From Flavobacteriales bacterium UBA1995 (GTDB taxonomy: Bacteria > Bacteroidota > Bacteroidia > Flavobacteriales_D > Sanyastnellaceae), in the NCBI GenBank assembly GCA_002336475.1, contig DDCX01000134.1, positions 243-15,664 on the forward strand: a DNA stretch of 15,422 nucleotides, read 5' to 3'. The notes under the pieces are model-generated. The model saw only the letters and a program-made list of their open reading frames with translations. It made no database searches and was not told where the DNA came from. The position numbers were made by a program, and so were the translations under genes. Below are positions 1 through 7,714 of the stretch, one piece after another (positions within the stretch are counted from its first letter, which is position 1; the number at the start of each line of letters is the position of its first letter).

Positions 1-983
1 GGCAGGTCGATGTCGTCCTCGGCAAAGCGCGGCACCGAGTGCGTCCGCATCACCATCACAGCGATGTCGTTTTCGCGGAGCGGATCGGCCATCATCCAGC
101 TGTCCAGTCCGCCGACGAGCACAACGCGCTCGAGGTCTTCGGCGCGCTTGAAACGGATCACTTCCGCAATTTGCTTGGCATCGTTGGCGTGAATAAACAA
201 GGTGCTCGCCCCTGCGGCACTGCGGTCTCCTGCAGCAAAGAGGCCGCGCATGGCCTCCATCCGCAAGTCCCGCTTATCGGTCTCCCCTGCCGAATAAGCG
301 CGGGCGCGGGCAAAAAAGTCCCGGATTTCGTGCAGCTTCTGATCGTAGGTCTTGCGCTTGCGCAACTGCGCCCGTCCGTCCTCGTAGTGCTTGTGGTGCG
401 ACGAAGGCCAGTACAGGTGAATGCCATCGTCGGCGCGAACCACCGCGTCTTCCCAGTTCCAAGCGTCGAATTGGACCACTGAACTGGAGCCTCCAATCAC
501 CCCTCCACGCGGTGTGATCTGTCCCATCAACACGCCATTGGTGCGCACCGTCGGCGTAATGTCAGAGGCCGCATTGTAGGCGATGATGCTCCGCACATTG
601 GGCTTGAACGTGCCCACTTCTTGGTAATCGCGAGAAGCGCGAACAGCGGCAACCTCCATCAGTCCCAGAGTGCTGTTGGGTGCAATGAAGCCGGGATAGA
701 CGTGCATGCCCGAAACGTCCACCACACGGTTGTACCGCTTGCGGTCCACTTCGCGAGCAGTGCCTACGAAATTGATGATGCCATCCTCAAAACCGATGGC
801 GGCATTGTCGAGGGCTTCCCCGGTTCCGAGGTGGGCCGTCCCGCCCACAACGAGGATGCTCTCGGTCTGTGGCGCGCCTGGCGTCAGGTTGGGCTGGGCC
901 AGGGCAGCGCCCGCAAGGGCGAGGATGGCAAAGAGGAATGAAGCTCTCATGGCTGCGAAATTCAGTGTTGCAATGCGGTTCAT
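1..983 (-). CDS. exported amidohydrolase-family protein, catalytically degenerate, 3' end beyond window
   Basis: The frame is open from the start codon at 983 to the window edge, so about 327 N-terminal residues are visible and the C-terminus is missing. Residues 1-29 form a signal peptide (hydrophobic core FLFAILALAGAALA, likely cut before Gln30), so the protein is periplasmic or surface-attached. A small beta-sandwich (about 42-95) leads into YPGFIAPNSTLGL. This is where amidohydrolases carry PGxIDxHxH; here the two metal-binding histidines are replaced by Asn103 and Thr105, so the usual binuclear site cannot form. The start codon overlaps the stop of the upstream 1038-aa amidohydrolase (ATGA) and has GAGGAG 5 bases before it. 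A second Met at 950 would give an equally good, shorter signal peptide. This pairing of a large and a smaller amidohydrolase is common in Bacteroidota; the substrate is unknown. The family assignment is fairly sure, the function is not. Confidence 0.85.
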   Translation of the reverse strand, partial: MNRIATLNFAAMRASFLFAILALAGAALAQPNLTPGAPQTESILVVGGTAHLGTGEALDNAAIGFEDGIINFVGTAREVDRKRYNRVVDVSGMHVYPGFIAPNSTLGLMEVAAVRASRDYQEVGTFKPNVRSIIAYNAASDITPTVRTNGVLMGQITPRGGVIGGSSSVVQFDAWNWEDAVVRADDGIHLYWPSSHHKHYEDGRAQLRKRKTYDQKLHEIRDFFARARAYSAGETDKRDLRMEAMRGLFAAGDRSAAGASTLFIHANDAKQIAEVIRFKRAEDLERVVLVGGLDSWMMADPLRENDIAVMVMRTHSVPRFAEDDIDL

Positions 984-3900
984 CGGTTCTCCTCAGTCAT
1001 GGTGTCACAATGGTAATGGGCCGGAATCCTTTCCATCGGTTTCCGTTTGTCAGCGCCCGGGGCGTCTAACATCTTCTGAATCAATCGGGCCCGTTCCGAC
1101 CGGATCGCCTCCCTCATCAGCTGGTCTTCCCCGAGGTCAAACAAGCGTCGGCCGTCGACAAAGGTTTGCTCGCATTGGGCGTACACCGACAGCGGGTGGT
1201 CGGACCACACGACGAGGTCGGCATCTTTGCCCGCTTCCAATGACCCCATGCGGTCGTCCAAGTGGAGCAATTTGGCGGGATTCAGGGTCACAAACTTGAG
1301 CGCCTCTTCTTCTGGAACGCCGCCATACTTGACCGCCTTGGCGGCCTCTTGGTTCAGGCGGCGGGCCATTTCACGGTCGTCCGAATTAAAAGCCGTCACC
1401 ACACCGTTCTCCCAAAGCAGCGCGCCGTTGTACGGGATGGCATCCTTGACCTCAAACTTGTATGCCCACCAGTCGCTGAAGCTCGAGCCTCCTGCACCGT
1501 GCTCAGCCATCTTGTCGGCGACTTTGTAGCCCTCCAAAATGTGGGTAAAGGTGTTCAAGGTGAAGCCCATGGAGTCGGCCACGTGCATGAGCATGTTGAT
1601 CTCGTCCTGGCGGTAGCTGTGGCAGGTGACAAACCGCTCGGACTCTATGATTTGCAGCAACGTTTCGAGCTCTAAATCCCGTCGGGGCTTCTTTGGGCCA
1701 CCGCCCTTGCGCAGCACACGGCGTGGCGTGGCCTTGCGCTTTGCCTCATACCGGTCCCAGTCTTCTCCGTACTCACGAGCGCGGTGGAAGTGGTCGTAAT
1801 ACACTTGCTCCACCCCCATCCGGGTTTGCGGAAAGCGAACCGTTTGGTAGTCGCCCCAATTCGATTGCTTGACGTTTTCTCCAAGGGCAAATTTGATGAA
1901 GGGGTCTGCCCCTTCGATCAACATCTCATCCGGCGTCTGACCCCAACGGTACTTGATGATGCCGCTCTGGCCTCCAATGGGATTGGCCGAGCCATGCAAA
2001 ATCTGTCCTGCGGTGACCCCTCCAGCGAGGTGCCGGTAGAGGTTGACATCCTCACTGTTGACCACCGTGCCAATGCTCACTTCGGCACTCGAAGCTTGCG
2101 TTCCCTCGTTGATTCCGCGGCTCGCCGCAATGTGGGTGTGCTCGTCGAGGATGCCCGGCGTAATGTGTTTGCCAGCCGCGTCGATGCGGGTCAATGCGGG
2201 AACGTTTTTTCCAAACACCGCTGCCGGGTCCAAATCCTGCCCAACGGCCACAATGCGGCCCTTGTGCACGATGACCTCGCCGCCTTCAATCTTGCCTGCA
2301 TCACCGCAGGTCCACACCGTAGCCCCCACAAAGTGCCAGCTGCCCTGTTCGGGCAATTGCGTGCGGCCATAGGCACTGAACGGATAGAGCAAAGGGCCGG
2401 GACCGAAGTCCGCTTCTTGTGCCTCTTCTCCTTCTCCAGCCGGCGCCTCTGCAGGCTCGGCTGTGTCTGCCGATCCGCCATCCGTGTCTTGGCGCAACGC
2501 CGCCCACTCTGTCCACACGCCGTCGGGCCGTTCTCCACGACCATCAATGATCCTGCTGCCTTCGTAGACATTGCCCACCAAGCGGTACGTGCCCAGTTCA
2601 TCGTCCATCAGACGCAGCACCAGGTCGCGGCCATCCAAACTGACCTTGGCTTTGCCCGCGAGCGAATCCACATTGTCTTCGGCGGTTCCTGCTGGCCACC
2701 AGCGGCCGCTCGGACCCTTGTCTCCCTCCTTGAGCTCAAGCACCAGGTCACGGCCATCCAAATTGAGGCTGTACCGCCCTGCGATGGCCACGCTTTCCAA
2801 AGGCTCCATTTCGTGGCGGTGGCCTTGAACCACGTTCCAGTGCAACGTGCTGCCGTCCTCAAAAATGGGGCCGTCGGTCACCAGAAAATTGGCCTCCAAG
2901 CCCGCGGCCAAACGGCCCACCCGGTCCGAAGCACCGATCATCTCTGCAGGAACCCGGGTCAATGCATCCAAGGCCTGGTTGGCACCCAGTCCATGGGCCA
3001 CCGCCTTGCGCACATTGGCGAGAAATTCCCCCCCCTTTTTCACCCCATTCATCGTCAATGCCATGGGGATGCCCGCTTCGGCAACCTTGGCGGGGTTGTG
3101 CGGTGCCCACTCCCAATCCTTCATGTCTGAAAGGGAGACGAGGCGCGTCAAATACGGATCGCTCACGTCAATGGCCGATGGAAAGTTCACCGGGACAATC
3201 AACGCACCTCCTGTAGCGCTGATCTCGTCCAATCGGCGGTAGGATTCGCCCCCACCGAGGAAGGCATATTGCACGCCAAACTCATCGCCCACCTTGTCGG
3301 CGCGCAAAACGTCCAACCAATTGCCGGCCGCAAAAAACTGGGGCAATTGCGCGGACCCAGAAAAAGCCTCCAGTGAGAGGTTGCGTTCTTCGGGCGCGTC
3401 GTACTGGGCATACCACTGCGCATCGCAATAAGTCTGGCGCAACAGGGCAATGCTCCCCATCAGTGAACTCGGATAACTCTGCTTTGATGACCCTTTCGAA
3501 AAACTGTGCCACGCGGCTACGGTGGGCTCCAGCACCGCATCGTTGGCCTCTTTTCCCAAGGCGACGAGGGCAGCCGTTCCGCGTACAATGCCGTCCTGTC
3601 TGTGGGTAACCACCGCACCAAACCCCCCTTGAAGGTGTGCCTTGGCGGTTTTTTCGCTGGGCACAAATGCCTCGGCAGCGCGGTATTCAGGATGCAGTGC
3701 GCTGTTCCAGCCCAAGGCGGCCTGGCTGTCTTCTCTATCGTAATGGGGTTTACCGTCCCAACCCGAACGCTCTCCTTTCTTCAATCCCCACCCTGTGTAG
3801 AGGTCAACAAATGAGGGGTAAACCTCCTTGCCAGACAGGTCATGGCGTACGGCGGGCTCAGCAGACGAATACACCCCTGCTCCAACCGCTTCAATGCGGC

Positions 3901-4096
3901 CGCGGCGCACCACAAGGTGTCCTTCTGCAATCACCTCATCAGCAGACAAGTGAATGCGGGCACCTTCGTATACGTGCAGTTCAATGCGGGCATCCGGCGT
4001 CCCATTCACTGGAAAAGTCGAACTGCTTTGCGCTTGGGTAAGGCTCGCTGTGGCCAAAGCCAGCAGCATGCTGGCAACATGGGTGATTCGGGTCAT
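980..4096 (-). CDS. exported tandem amidohydrolase (degenerate N half, intact C half), 1038 aa
   Basis: Residues 1-22 are a signal peptide (LLALATASLTQAQ). The N half (about 30-440) has the amidohydrolase outline but reads YPSFVDLYTG at 93-102, where PGxIDxHxH should be, so it lacks the metal-binding histidines. A central beta-rich stretch (440-520) holds two copies of LDGRDLVL, followed by an acidic, Ala/Glu-rich linker (540-562). The C half (about 570-1010) looks catalytic: TPGILDEHTH gives His653 and His655, Lys735 (FIKFALGE) is the candidate carboxylated lysine, His826 (TCHSYR) and His852 (THILEG) follow, and Asp906/907 lie in NSDDRE. The end has the family's usual GSLEAGKDADLVVW. The nearest known functional classes are imidazolonepropionase-like and prolidase-like enzymes, but substrate cannot be inferred. 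Its TGA overlaps the ATG of the downstream amidohydrolase, so the two are probably translated together and may form one complex. Start and family are confident; activity is inferred. Confidence 0.9.
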   Translation of the reverse strand: MTRITHVASMLLALATASLTQAQSSSTFPVNGTPDARIELHVYEGARIHLSADEVIAEGHLVVRRGRIEAVGAGVYSSAEPAVRHDLSGKEVYPSFVDLYTGWGLKKGERSGWDGKPHYDREDSQAALGWNSALHPEYRAAEAFVPSEKTAKAHLQGGFGAVVTHRQDGIVRGTAALVALGKEANDAVLEPTVAAWHSFSKGSSKQSYPSSLMGSIALLRQTYCDAQWYAQYDAPEERNLSLEAFSGSAQLPQFFAAGNWLDVLRADKVGDEFGVQYAFLGGGESYRRLDEISATGGALIVPVNFPSAIDVSDPYLTRLVSLSDMKDWEWAPHNPAKVAEAGIPMALTMNGVKKGGEFLANVRKAVAHGLGANQALDALTRVPAEMIGASDRVGRLAAGLEANFLVTDGPIFEDGSTLHWNVVQGHRHEMEPLESVAIAGRYSLNLDGRDLVLELKEGDKGPSGRWWPAGTAEDNVDSLAGKAKVSLDGRDLVLRLMDDELGTYRLVGNVYEGSRIIDGRGERPDGVWTEWAALRQDTDGGSADTAEPAEAPAGEGEEAQEADFGPGPLLYPFSAYGRTQLPEQGSWHFVGATVWTCGDAGKIEGGEVIVHKGRIVAVGQDLDPAAVFGKNVPALTRIDAAGKHITPGILDEHTHIAASRGINEGTQASSAEVSIGTVVNSEDVNLYRHLAGGVTAGQILHGSANPIGGQSGIIKYRWGQTPDEMLIEGADPFIKFALGENVKQSNWGDYQTVRFPQTRMGVEQVYYDHFHRAREYGEDWDRYEAKRKATPRRVLRKGGGPKKPRRDLELETLLQIIESERFVTCHSYRQDEINMLMHVADSMGFTLNTFTHILEGYKVADKMAEHGAGGSSFSDWWAYKFEVKDAIPYNGALLWENGVVTAFNSDDREMARRLNQEAAKAVKYGGVPEEEALKFVTLNPAKLLHLDDRMGSLEAGKDADLVVWSDHPLSVYAQCEQTFVDGRRLFDLGEDQLMREAIRSERARLIQKMLDAPGADKRKPMERIPAHYHCDTMTEENR
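989..994 (-). promoter_or_regulatory. Shine-Dalgarno-like GAGGAG before the second amidohydrolase
   Basis: On the minus strand GAGGAG lies 5 bases ahead of the ATG at 983-981, inside the last codons of the upstream gene. Shine-Dalgarno sequences are unusual in Bacteroidota, so this may be chance: GAG GAG also encodes the Glu-Glu of the upstream protein's tail. It is the main sequence reason for preferring the start at 983 over the Met codon at 950-948. Confidence 0.35.
2616..2766 (-). repeat. in-frame direct repeat inside the tandem amidohydrolase gene
   Basis: Two 28-bp copies, 2616-2643 and 2739-2766, differ at only 2 positions and begin 123 bp (41 codons) apart. They encode the two LDGRDLVL strands of the central beta-rich domain. 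The conservation at DNA level, including wobble positions, is higher than the surrounding modules require, which suggests a fairly recent internal duplication or gene conversion. Confidence 0.7.
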
Positions 4097-4197
4097 GGTC
4101 TAGGAATCGATTCGTGAAGCAAGATATTGGGAACCCCAAGAGCTGCGCACAGGTACGTCCATGTAGTTCACAACGTCAACTGTTCGATATTCGCTGT
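4097..4197. promoter_or_regulatory. divergent intergenic region between amidohydrolase and nfu genes
   Basis: This 101-bp gap must contain the promoters for both the leftward amidohydrolase operon and the rightward nfu-regulator unit. No strong match to the Bacteroidota -7/-33 consensus was found by eye. The clearest structure is an imperfectly isolated palindrome TTGGG-AAC-CCCAA at 4127-4139, a possible protein-binding site. It does not match the palindrome upstream of dinB in layout, although both use TTGG/CCAA half-sequences. Confidence 0.4.
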
Positions 4198-4833
4198 ATG
4201 AGCCAACCTGTCAGTGTATATGCGGAAATGACCCCCAACCCAGAGGTCATGAAGTTCGTTTCGGACCGCCCCCTCATCGCAGGGTCAGACCAAGCTGAGT
4301 TCAACAGCAAAGCCTCGACCGTAGGCTACTCTAGCCTCGCAGAAGAACTGTTCAACTTTCCTTTCGTCACCGGCATTTTTATCAGTGGCGGGTTTGTCTC
4401 CGTCACCAAAGACGACACCATCGGTTGGGAAATGATCGCCATGCAGATGCGCGAATACATCCAAGGCTGGCTCTCCGAGAATGAAACGGCGGTGGAAAAA
4501 ATTCCACCCATGGTCGCGCCAGCTGCAACATCCGAAGCGGACCAAGGCGCCCCGGCCGAAACTGAAGGTGCCGTGCAACTCAACGATGCTGATATCGTCC
4601 CCACCGAACACGACGAAGCCATCGTCGCCTTGCTCGAAGAATTCGTCAGGCCCGCAGTAGAAGCAGACGGCGGGGCCATAGATTTTCGTGCTTTTGTAGA
4701 AGGCACCGTGCACGTAAGATTACGCGGCGCCTGCGCAGGGTGCCCCTCCTCAACCGCCACCTTGAAAGACGGCATCGAACGCCTACTCACCTCCAAACTG
4801 GACGCCGTCCAATCCGTCGTCGCCTCCGTCTGA
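4198..4833 (+). CDS. Nfu-type Fe-S cluster carrier (Nfu_N + NifU C-terminal domain)
   Basis: The protein probably carries a 4Fe-4S cluster bound between two subunits and passes it to client apoproteins in the cytoplasm. Starting at the Met at 4198 it has 211 residues. The N-terminal Nfu_N domain (about 6-92) has the hallmark TPNPEVMKFV and ends in a domain typical of mitochondrial NFU1 and its bacterial relatives. A low-complexity Ala/Glu/Pro linker (about 100-135) joins it to the NifU C-terminal domain (137-211) with RPAVEADGGAIDF and the cluster-ligating Cys179-Ala-Gly-Cys182 motif followed by PSS. An in-frame Met at 4114 would add 28 residues with no resemblance to the family and lies in the divergent promoter region, so the 4198 start is preferred. 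The stop is 4 bp before the XRE-S24 regulator, implying one transcript. Confidence 0.92.
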   Translation: MSQPVSVYAEMTPNPEVMKFVSDRPLIAGSDQAEFNSKASTVGYSSLAEELFNFPFVTGIFISGGFVSVTKDDTIGWEMIAMQMREYIQGWLSENETAVEKIPPMVAPAATSEADQGAPAETEGAVQLNDADIVPTEHDEAIVALLEEFVRPAVEADGGAIDFRAFVEGTVHVRLRGACAGCPSSTATLKDGIERLLTSKLDAVQSVVASV

Positions 4834-4837
4834 GCCC

Positions 4838-5524
4838 ATGGCCGACCCTTCCCGCATAGGATCGCAACTGCGCCACTTCCGCAAACAACGCGGGTGGACC
4901 CAAACGGAACTGGCGGAGCGTTCCGGGCTCAAACGGACCGCTTTAGGTGCCTACGAAGAAGGCCGCGCAGAACCCCGACTGGCAGCGCTCGTGAGGCTCG
5001 CCCATGTGCTCGACATCTCGCTCGACGCCCTCGTCCTTGGGGGAACAGAAAGGCGCATGGAGCAAGACGTTCGCGTGTTGCCCATCCCCGTGGACCGCAA
5101 CGAAAAATCCGAACGCATATCCGCCATCAGCACAAAGGCCGCGGCGGGTTATGCATCAGGGCTTGGAGATCCCGAGTGGATTGCAGCACTGCCCCACTTT
5201 TCCTTGCCCCTTCCTGAGGTCCCCCAAGACCGCACATTGCGCTTTTTTCAAATTGAAGGAGACAGCATGTTGCCCTTGCCCAATGGCACATGGATCCTTG
5301 CTGAATTCGTGGAGCACATGGAACAAATGGGGGGTGAACGGCCCTACATCATCTCCACCAAAGGAGATGGCCTGCTGTTTAAACGCATCGAAAACAGGTT
5401 GGACACCCAAGGGGATTTCCTGCTGATTTCCAACAACGCGCAATACGCACCGTACCCCTACGAGCCCGTCGAAATTCGGGAAGCATGGAAGGCCATTGGT
5501 TGGTTCTCAACCGATTGGCCCTAA
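4838..5524 (+). CDS. LexA-like XRE-family repressor with S24 self-cleavage domain
   Basis: The gene encodes a 228-aa cytoplasmic regulator. Residues 8-66 form a Cro/C1-type helix-turn-helix (RKQRGWTQTELAERSGLKRTALGAYEEG). The C-terminal half is a peptidase S24 (LexA/CI/UmuD) domain. The nucleophile is Ser143 in EGDSMLP and the general base is Lys182 in LLFKRIE, with spacing normal for the family. The linker holds TKAAAGYASG with an Ala103-Gly104 bond, matching the LexA-type cleavage site, so RecA-stimulated or stress-driven self-cleavage is plausible. Sequence resemblance is to the XRE-S24 regulators that occupy LexA's place in many Bacteroidota rather than to classical LexA, whose DNA-binding fold is different. 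Its translation is likely coupled to nfu (4-bp gap). A damage-repair cassette starts 2.2 kb downstream on the same strand, making that cassette the likely target; this link is inference. Confidence 0.92.
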   Translation: MADPSRIGSQLRHFRKQRGWTQTELAERSGLKRTALGAYEEGRAEPRLAALVRLAHVLDISLDALVLGGTERRMEQDVRVLPIPVDRNEKSERISAISTKAAAGYASGLGDPEWIAALPHFSLPLPEVPQDRTLRFFQIEGDSMLPLPNGTWILAEFVEHMEQMGGERPYIISTKGDGLLFKRIENRLDTQGDFLLISNNAQYAPYPYEPVEIREAWKAIGWFSTDWP

Positions 5525-5537
5525 ACCCCCGGCCAAT
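5514..5537 (+). terminator. hairpin spanning the regulator's stop codon, possible attenuator or terminator
   Basis: ATTGGCC at 5514-5520 and GGCCAAT at 5531-5537 are perfect 7-bp inverted arms around a 10-base loop that contains the TAA stop of the XRE-S24 gene. A G-U pair could extend the stem by one. No run of T follows, so it is not a canonical intrinsic terminator; it could mark an RNA 3' end or simply be chance. Confidence 0.3.
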
Positions 5538-5675
5538 TCGCTGCAACACCCGCTCCTTGCGACAGACCCGTTTGAGGCTAAAGAGGCGGATTTAGACAAC
5601 GAAAGCAATATAAACGACTACAAAACGGGCATTCGCGCAGTGGCATAATCGGAAGTCTGTCGCTATCTTTCTGTT
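5525..5675. other. intergenic region before the secreted metalloprotease
   Basis: This 151-bp gap separates the regulator from the metalloprotease and should hold the latter's promoter. TATCTTTC at 5664-5671 matches the Bacteroidota -7 consensus TAnnTTTG at 5 of 6 defined positions. It lies only 4 bases from the ATG, which would mean an almost leaderless transcript, and no convincing -33 element sits at the expected distance. No small gene or RNA was recognised. Confidence 0.35.
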
Positions 5676-7691
5676 ATGACCCCATCGCTTGTGCCACTCA
5701 GCGCCATCTGTGGATTGATCCTCTGCAGCATGCTGCCCTTTCAGTCCCAAGCGCAAAAGATGTTTGGCCTGCCTGCATCCAGCATGCACGACCATGCGGC
5801 ATGTGAAGTCCAAGGGTGCGATGGGTATATCGGCATTCCAGAAGACCACTTTCTATTCGTTCCTCCTCCAAGTGGCCTTCGGAGCTCATCGGCCACGATC
5901 AACGTTACCTACAACAATTTCCCCCCCGTCGCTGAAGCCGCATTCCAGTATGCCGTCAACATTTGGGCCGGTCAAATTTCCAGTGATGTTACCATCGAAG
6001 TAGACGCCACCTGGGCGTCGTTGGGCACCAACATATTGGGTTCTGCATCTCCAAATACTGTGCACCGCAATTTCACCGGAGCTCCCAATTCCGGAGTGTA
6101 TTACCCAGCAGCATTGGCCAATCAATTGTCCAACAACGACCTTGATGCCAATGCAGTAGACATCACCTGCAATTTTGGAAGCGACGTCAATTGGTACTTC
6201 GGGCTCGACGGCAATGTCCCCCCTGGAGCCTACGATTTCGTAACGGTAGTGCTCCACGAACTCTGCCATGGGCTCGGATTTATCGGCAGTGCCAACGTCG
6301 CAGGAAACACCGGCTTCCTCGGTCAAAGTGGCTCCCCATTTGTCTACGACATCTTCGTCAACGACAACAATTCCGGCGGCAGCATTCTCGACATCAACTC
6401 AGCCACCAACGCCCTCGCCAATGCCCTCACCGGTGGAGGACTCGTTTGGTCAGGTGCCAGTGGGCTGGCAGCAACGGTATCTCCTCCTGGCATTTATGCC
6501 CCTGGAAATTGGGAGCCCGGCGCCAGTTTCTCCCACCTCAGAGAAGACATGTATCTGACGGGAAGTGTGAATGCGCTGATGACCCCCAACCTCAACACAG
6601 GGGAAGCGATTCACGATCCAGGCCCCATCGTCATGGGCATGTTCACAGACATCGGATGGGGGGTCCAAGGGTGTTCAATCTCCGCAGTACTGCCCGGATC
6701 ACAACTCTCCTGCAATCCTGAAACGAACACCTACAGCCAGCAGTTGATTCTGCTCTACGACAGCCCCCCAACGGGCCTGATCAACGTCAATGGCTCCCTC
6801 TTCACCATCTCTGGAAGTCCCCAAACGGTGAGCCTCAACAACCTGCCTGCCGACGGACAGCCCGTAGACGTCAACGCTTTCTTTACAGGGGATCCCGACT
6901 GCGCCTTCAACCAAGAGGGGCTGTTCGCTGCACCAGAGTCATGCAGTGGTGGAGCCTGCGCACTGAACTCATACATCTTGGGGGAGCAAAGCGCATGCAA
7001 CCCGATAGACGGAACGTACAGCCAATCCGTTTCTCTGTTTTTCCAATATTCAGCAGGCGCAGGAAGCGTCATGATCAACAACCAAACGTTCAGCGTCACC
7101 AACGACCAGGCCGACGTGACCTTGACCGGGTTGGTGGCAGACGGGGAGCCTTTCAACATGCTCATCACCTTCATGGAAAATGACGCTTGTGCCTTTGCCG
7201 TGTTCGACGCCTGGACAGCTCCCGCTCCTTGCCCCTGCTCCATGACCTTGGAAGTGGACAACGTCGGGGTTTGCACGTTTGACTCGGGAACCTACAATTT
7301 GGACCTCGTCTTCAATGTGTCCAACCCTCCCACAACAGGCCTGTTGAACATCGGCGGAAACGTCTTTGAAGTACCGGATTCGCCCGGAAGCTATACCACC
7401 ACCATTGCTGGGCTGGCGGCCGATGGACAGGACCAAACCATTGGCGCTTTTTTCACAGATCTACCCAGCTGTAGCAGTTCAGCAGACCTGACCACATGGA
7501 CCGCACCCGAACCTTGTACATGTCCCGGTGACCTCGATGGAGACGGCATCATTGGCGTCTCAGACACCCTGGAAATCTTGGCCAGCTTTGGATGTGTTGG
7601 AAGTGACTGCGTCGGCGACATCGACGGGGACACCATTGTCGGGGTATCCGACATCCTGCAATTGCTCTCGGTCTTCGGAGCGAACTGCTGA
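5676..7691 (+). CDS. secreted zinc metalloprotease with three repeats and dockerin-like C-terminus
   Basis: This 671-aa protein begins with a signal peptide (1-27, core AICGLILCSML, end QSQAQ). The catalytic domain (about 55-332) has the zincin signature HELCHGLGF: His194 and His198 bind zinc and Glu195 is the catalytic base. His287 in SFSHLRED is a likely third ligand, and NALMTPNL (Met302) resembles a Met-turn. Three Cys-bounded repeats of roughly 90 residues follow (about 333-423, 428-519, 521-614). Each has CNP/CTF-x-TYS-like starts, a [L/A]-ADG motif and an ending such as WTAPxPC. The last 55 residues carry two calcium-loop repeats, DLDGDGIIGVSDTLEIL and DIDGDTIVGVSDILQLL, the dockerin type I pattern. 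No type IX secretion C-terminal domain is seen. It is presumably extracellular and protein-degrading; the exact peptidase family was not identified. It interrupts the run from the S24 regulator to the damage cassette without an obvious functional link. Confidence 0.88.
   Translation: MTPSLVPLSAICGLILCSMLPFQSQAQKMFGLPASSMHDHAACEVQGCDGYIGIPEDHFLFVPPPSGLRSSSATINVTYNNFPPVAEAAFQYAVNIWAGQISSDVTIEVDATWASLGTNILGSASPNTVHRNFTGAPNSGVYYPAALANQLSNNDLDANAVDITCNFGSDVNWYFGLDGNVPPGAYDFVTVVLHELCHGLGFIGSANVAGNTGFLGQSGSPFVYDIFVNDNNSGGSILDINSATNALANALTGGGLVWSGASGLAATVSPPGIYAPGNWEPGASFSHLREDMYLTGSVNALMTPNLNTGEAIHDPGPIVMGMFTDIGWGVQGCSISAVLPGSQLSCNPETNTYSQQLILLYDSPPTGLINVNGSLFTISGSPQTVSLNNLPADGQPVDVNAFFTGDPDCAFNQEGLFAAPESCSGGACALNSYILGEQSACNPIDGTYSQSVSLFFQYSAGAGSVMINNQTFSVTNDQADVTLTGLVADGEPFNMLITFMENDACAFAVFDAWTAPAPCPCSMTLEVDNVGVCTFDSGTYNLDLVFNVSNPPTTGLLNIGGNVFEVPDSPGSYTTTIAGLAADGQDQTIGAFFTDLPSCSSSADLTTWTAPEPCTCPGDLDGDGIIGVSDTLEILASFGCVGSDCVGDIDGDTIVGVSDILQLLSVFGANC
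6672..7517 (+). repeat. three tandem protein repeats of about 90 residues in the metalloprotease
   Basis: Residues 333-614 contain three diverged copies, bounded by Cys residues, with aligned features: a CNP/CTF-x-TYS/TYN strand near the start, an N-G/N-Q/G-G turn before a phenylalanine strand, a central L-x-ADG motif, and a Cys-rich close (AAPESC, TAPAPC, TAPEPC). They look like immunoglobulin-like beta-sandwich modules stabilised by disulfides, which is a structural guess. Confidence 0.65.
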
Positions 7692-7714
7692 CCCTCCAAG
7701 TCTTTTAGAAAAAA

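Noticed and set aside
1784..3130. Long plus-strand open frame (448 codons) opposite the tandem amidohydrolase
   Set aside because: It is the antisense shadow of a well-supported gene in high-GC DNA, with no recognisable domain and an implausible Cys/Arg/His-rich composition.
4114..4197. Upstream in-frame start for the nfu gene
   Set aside because: The extra 28 residues have no family resemblance and fall within the promoter gap; the conserved Nfu_N domain begins just after the Met at 4198.
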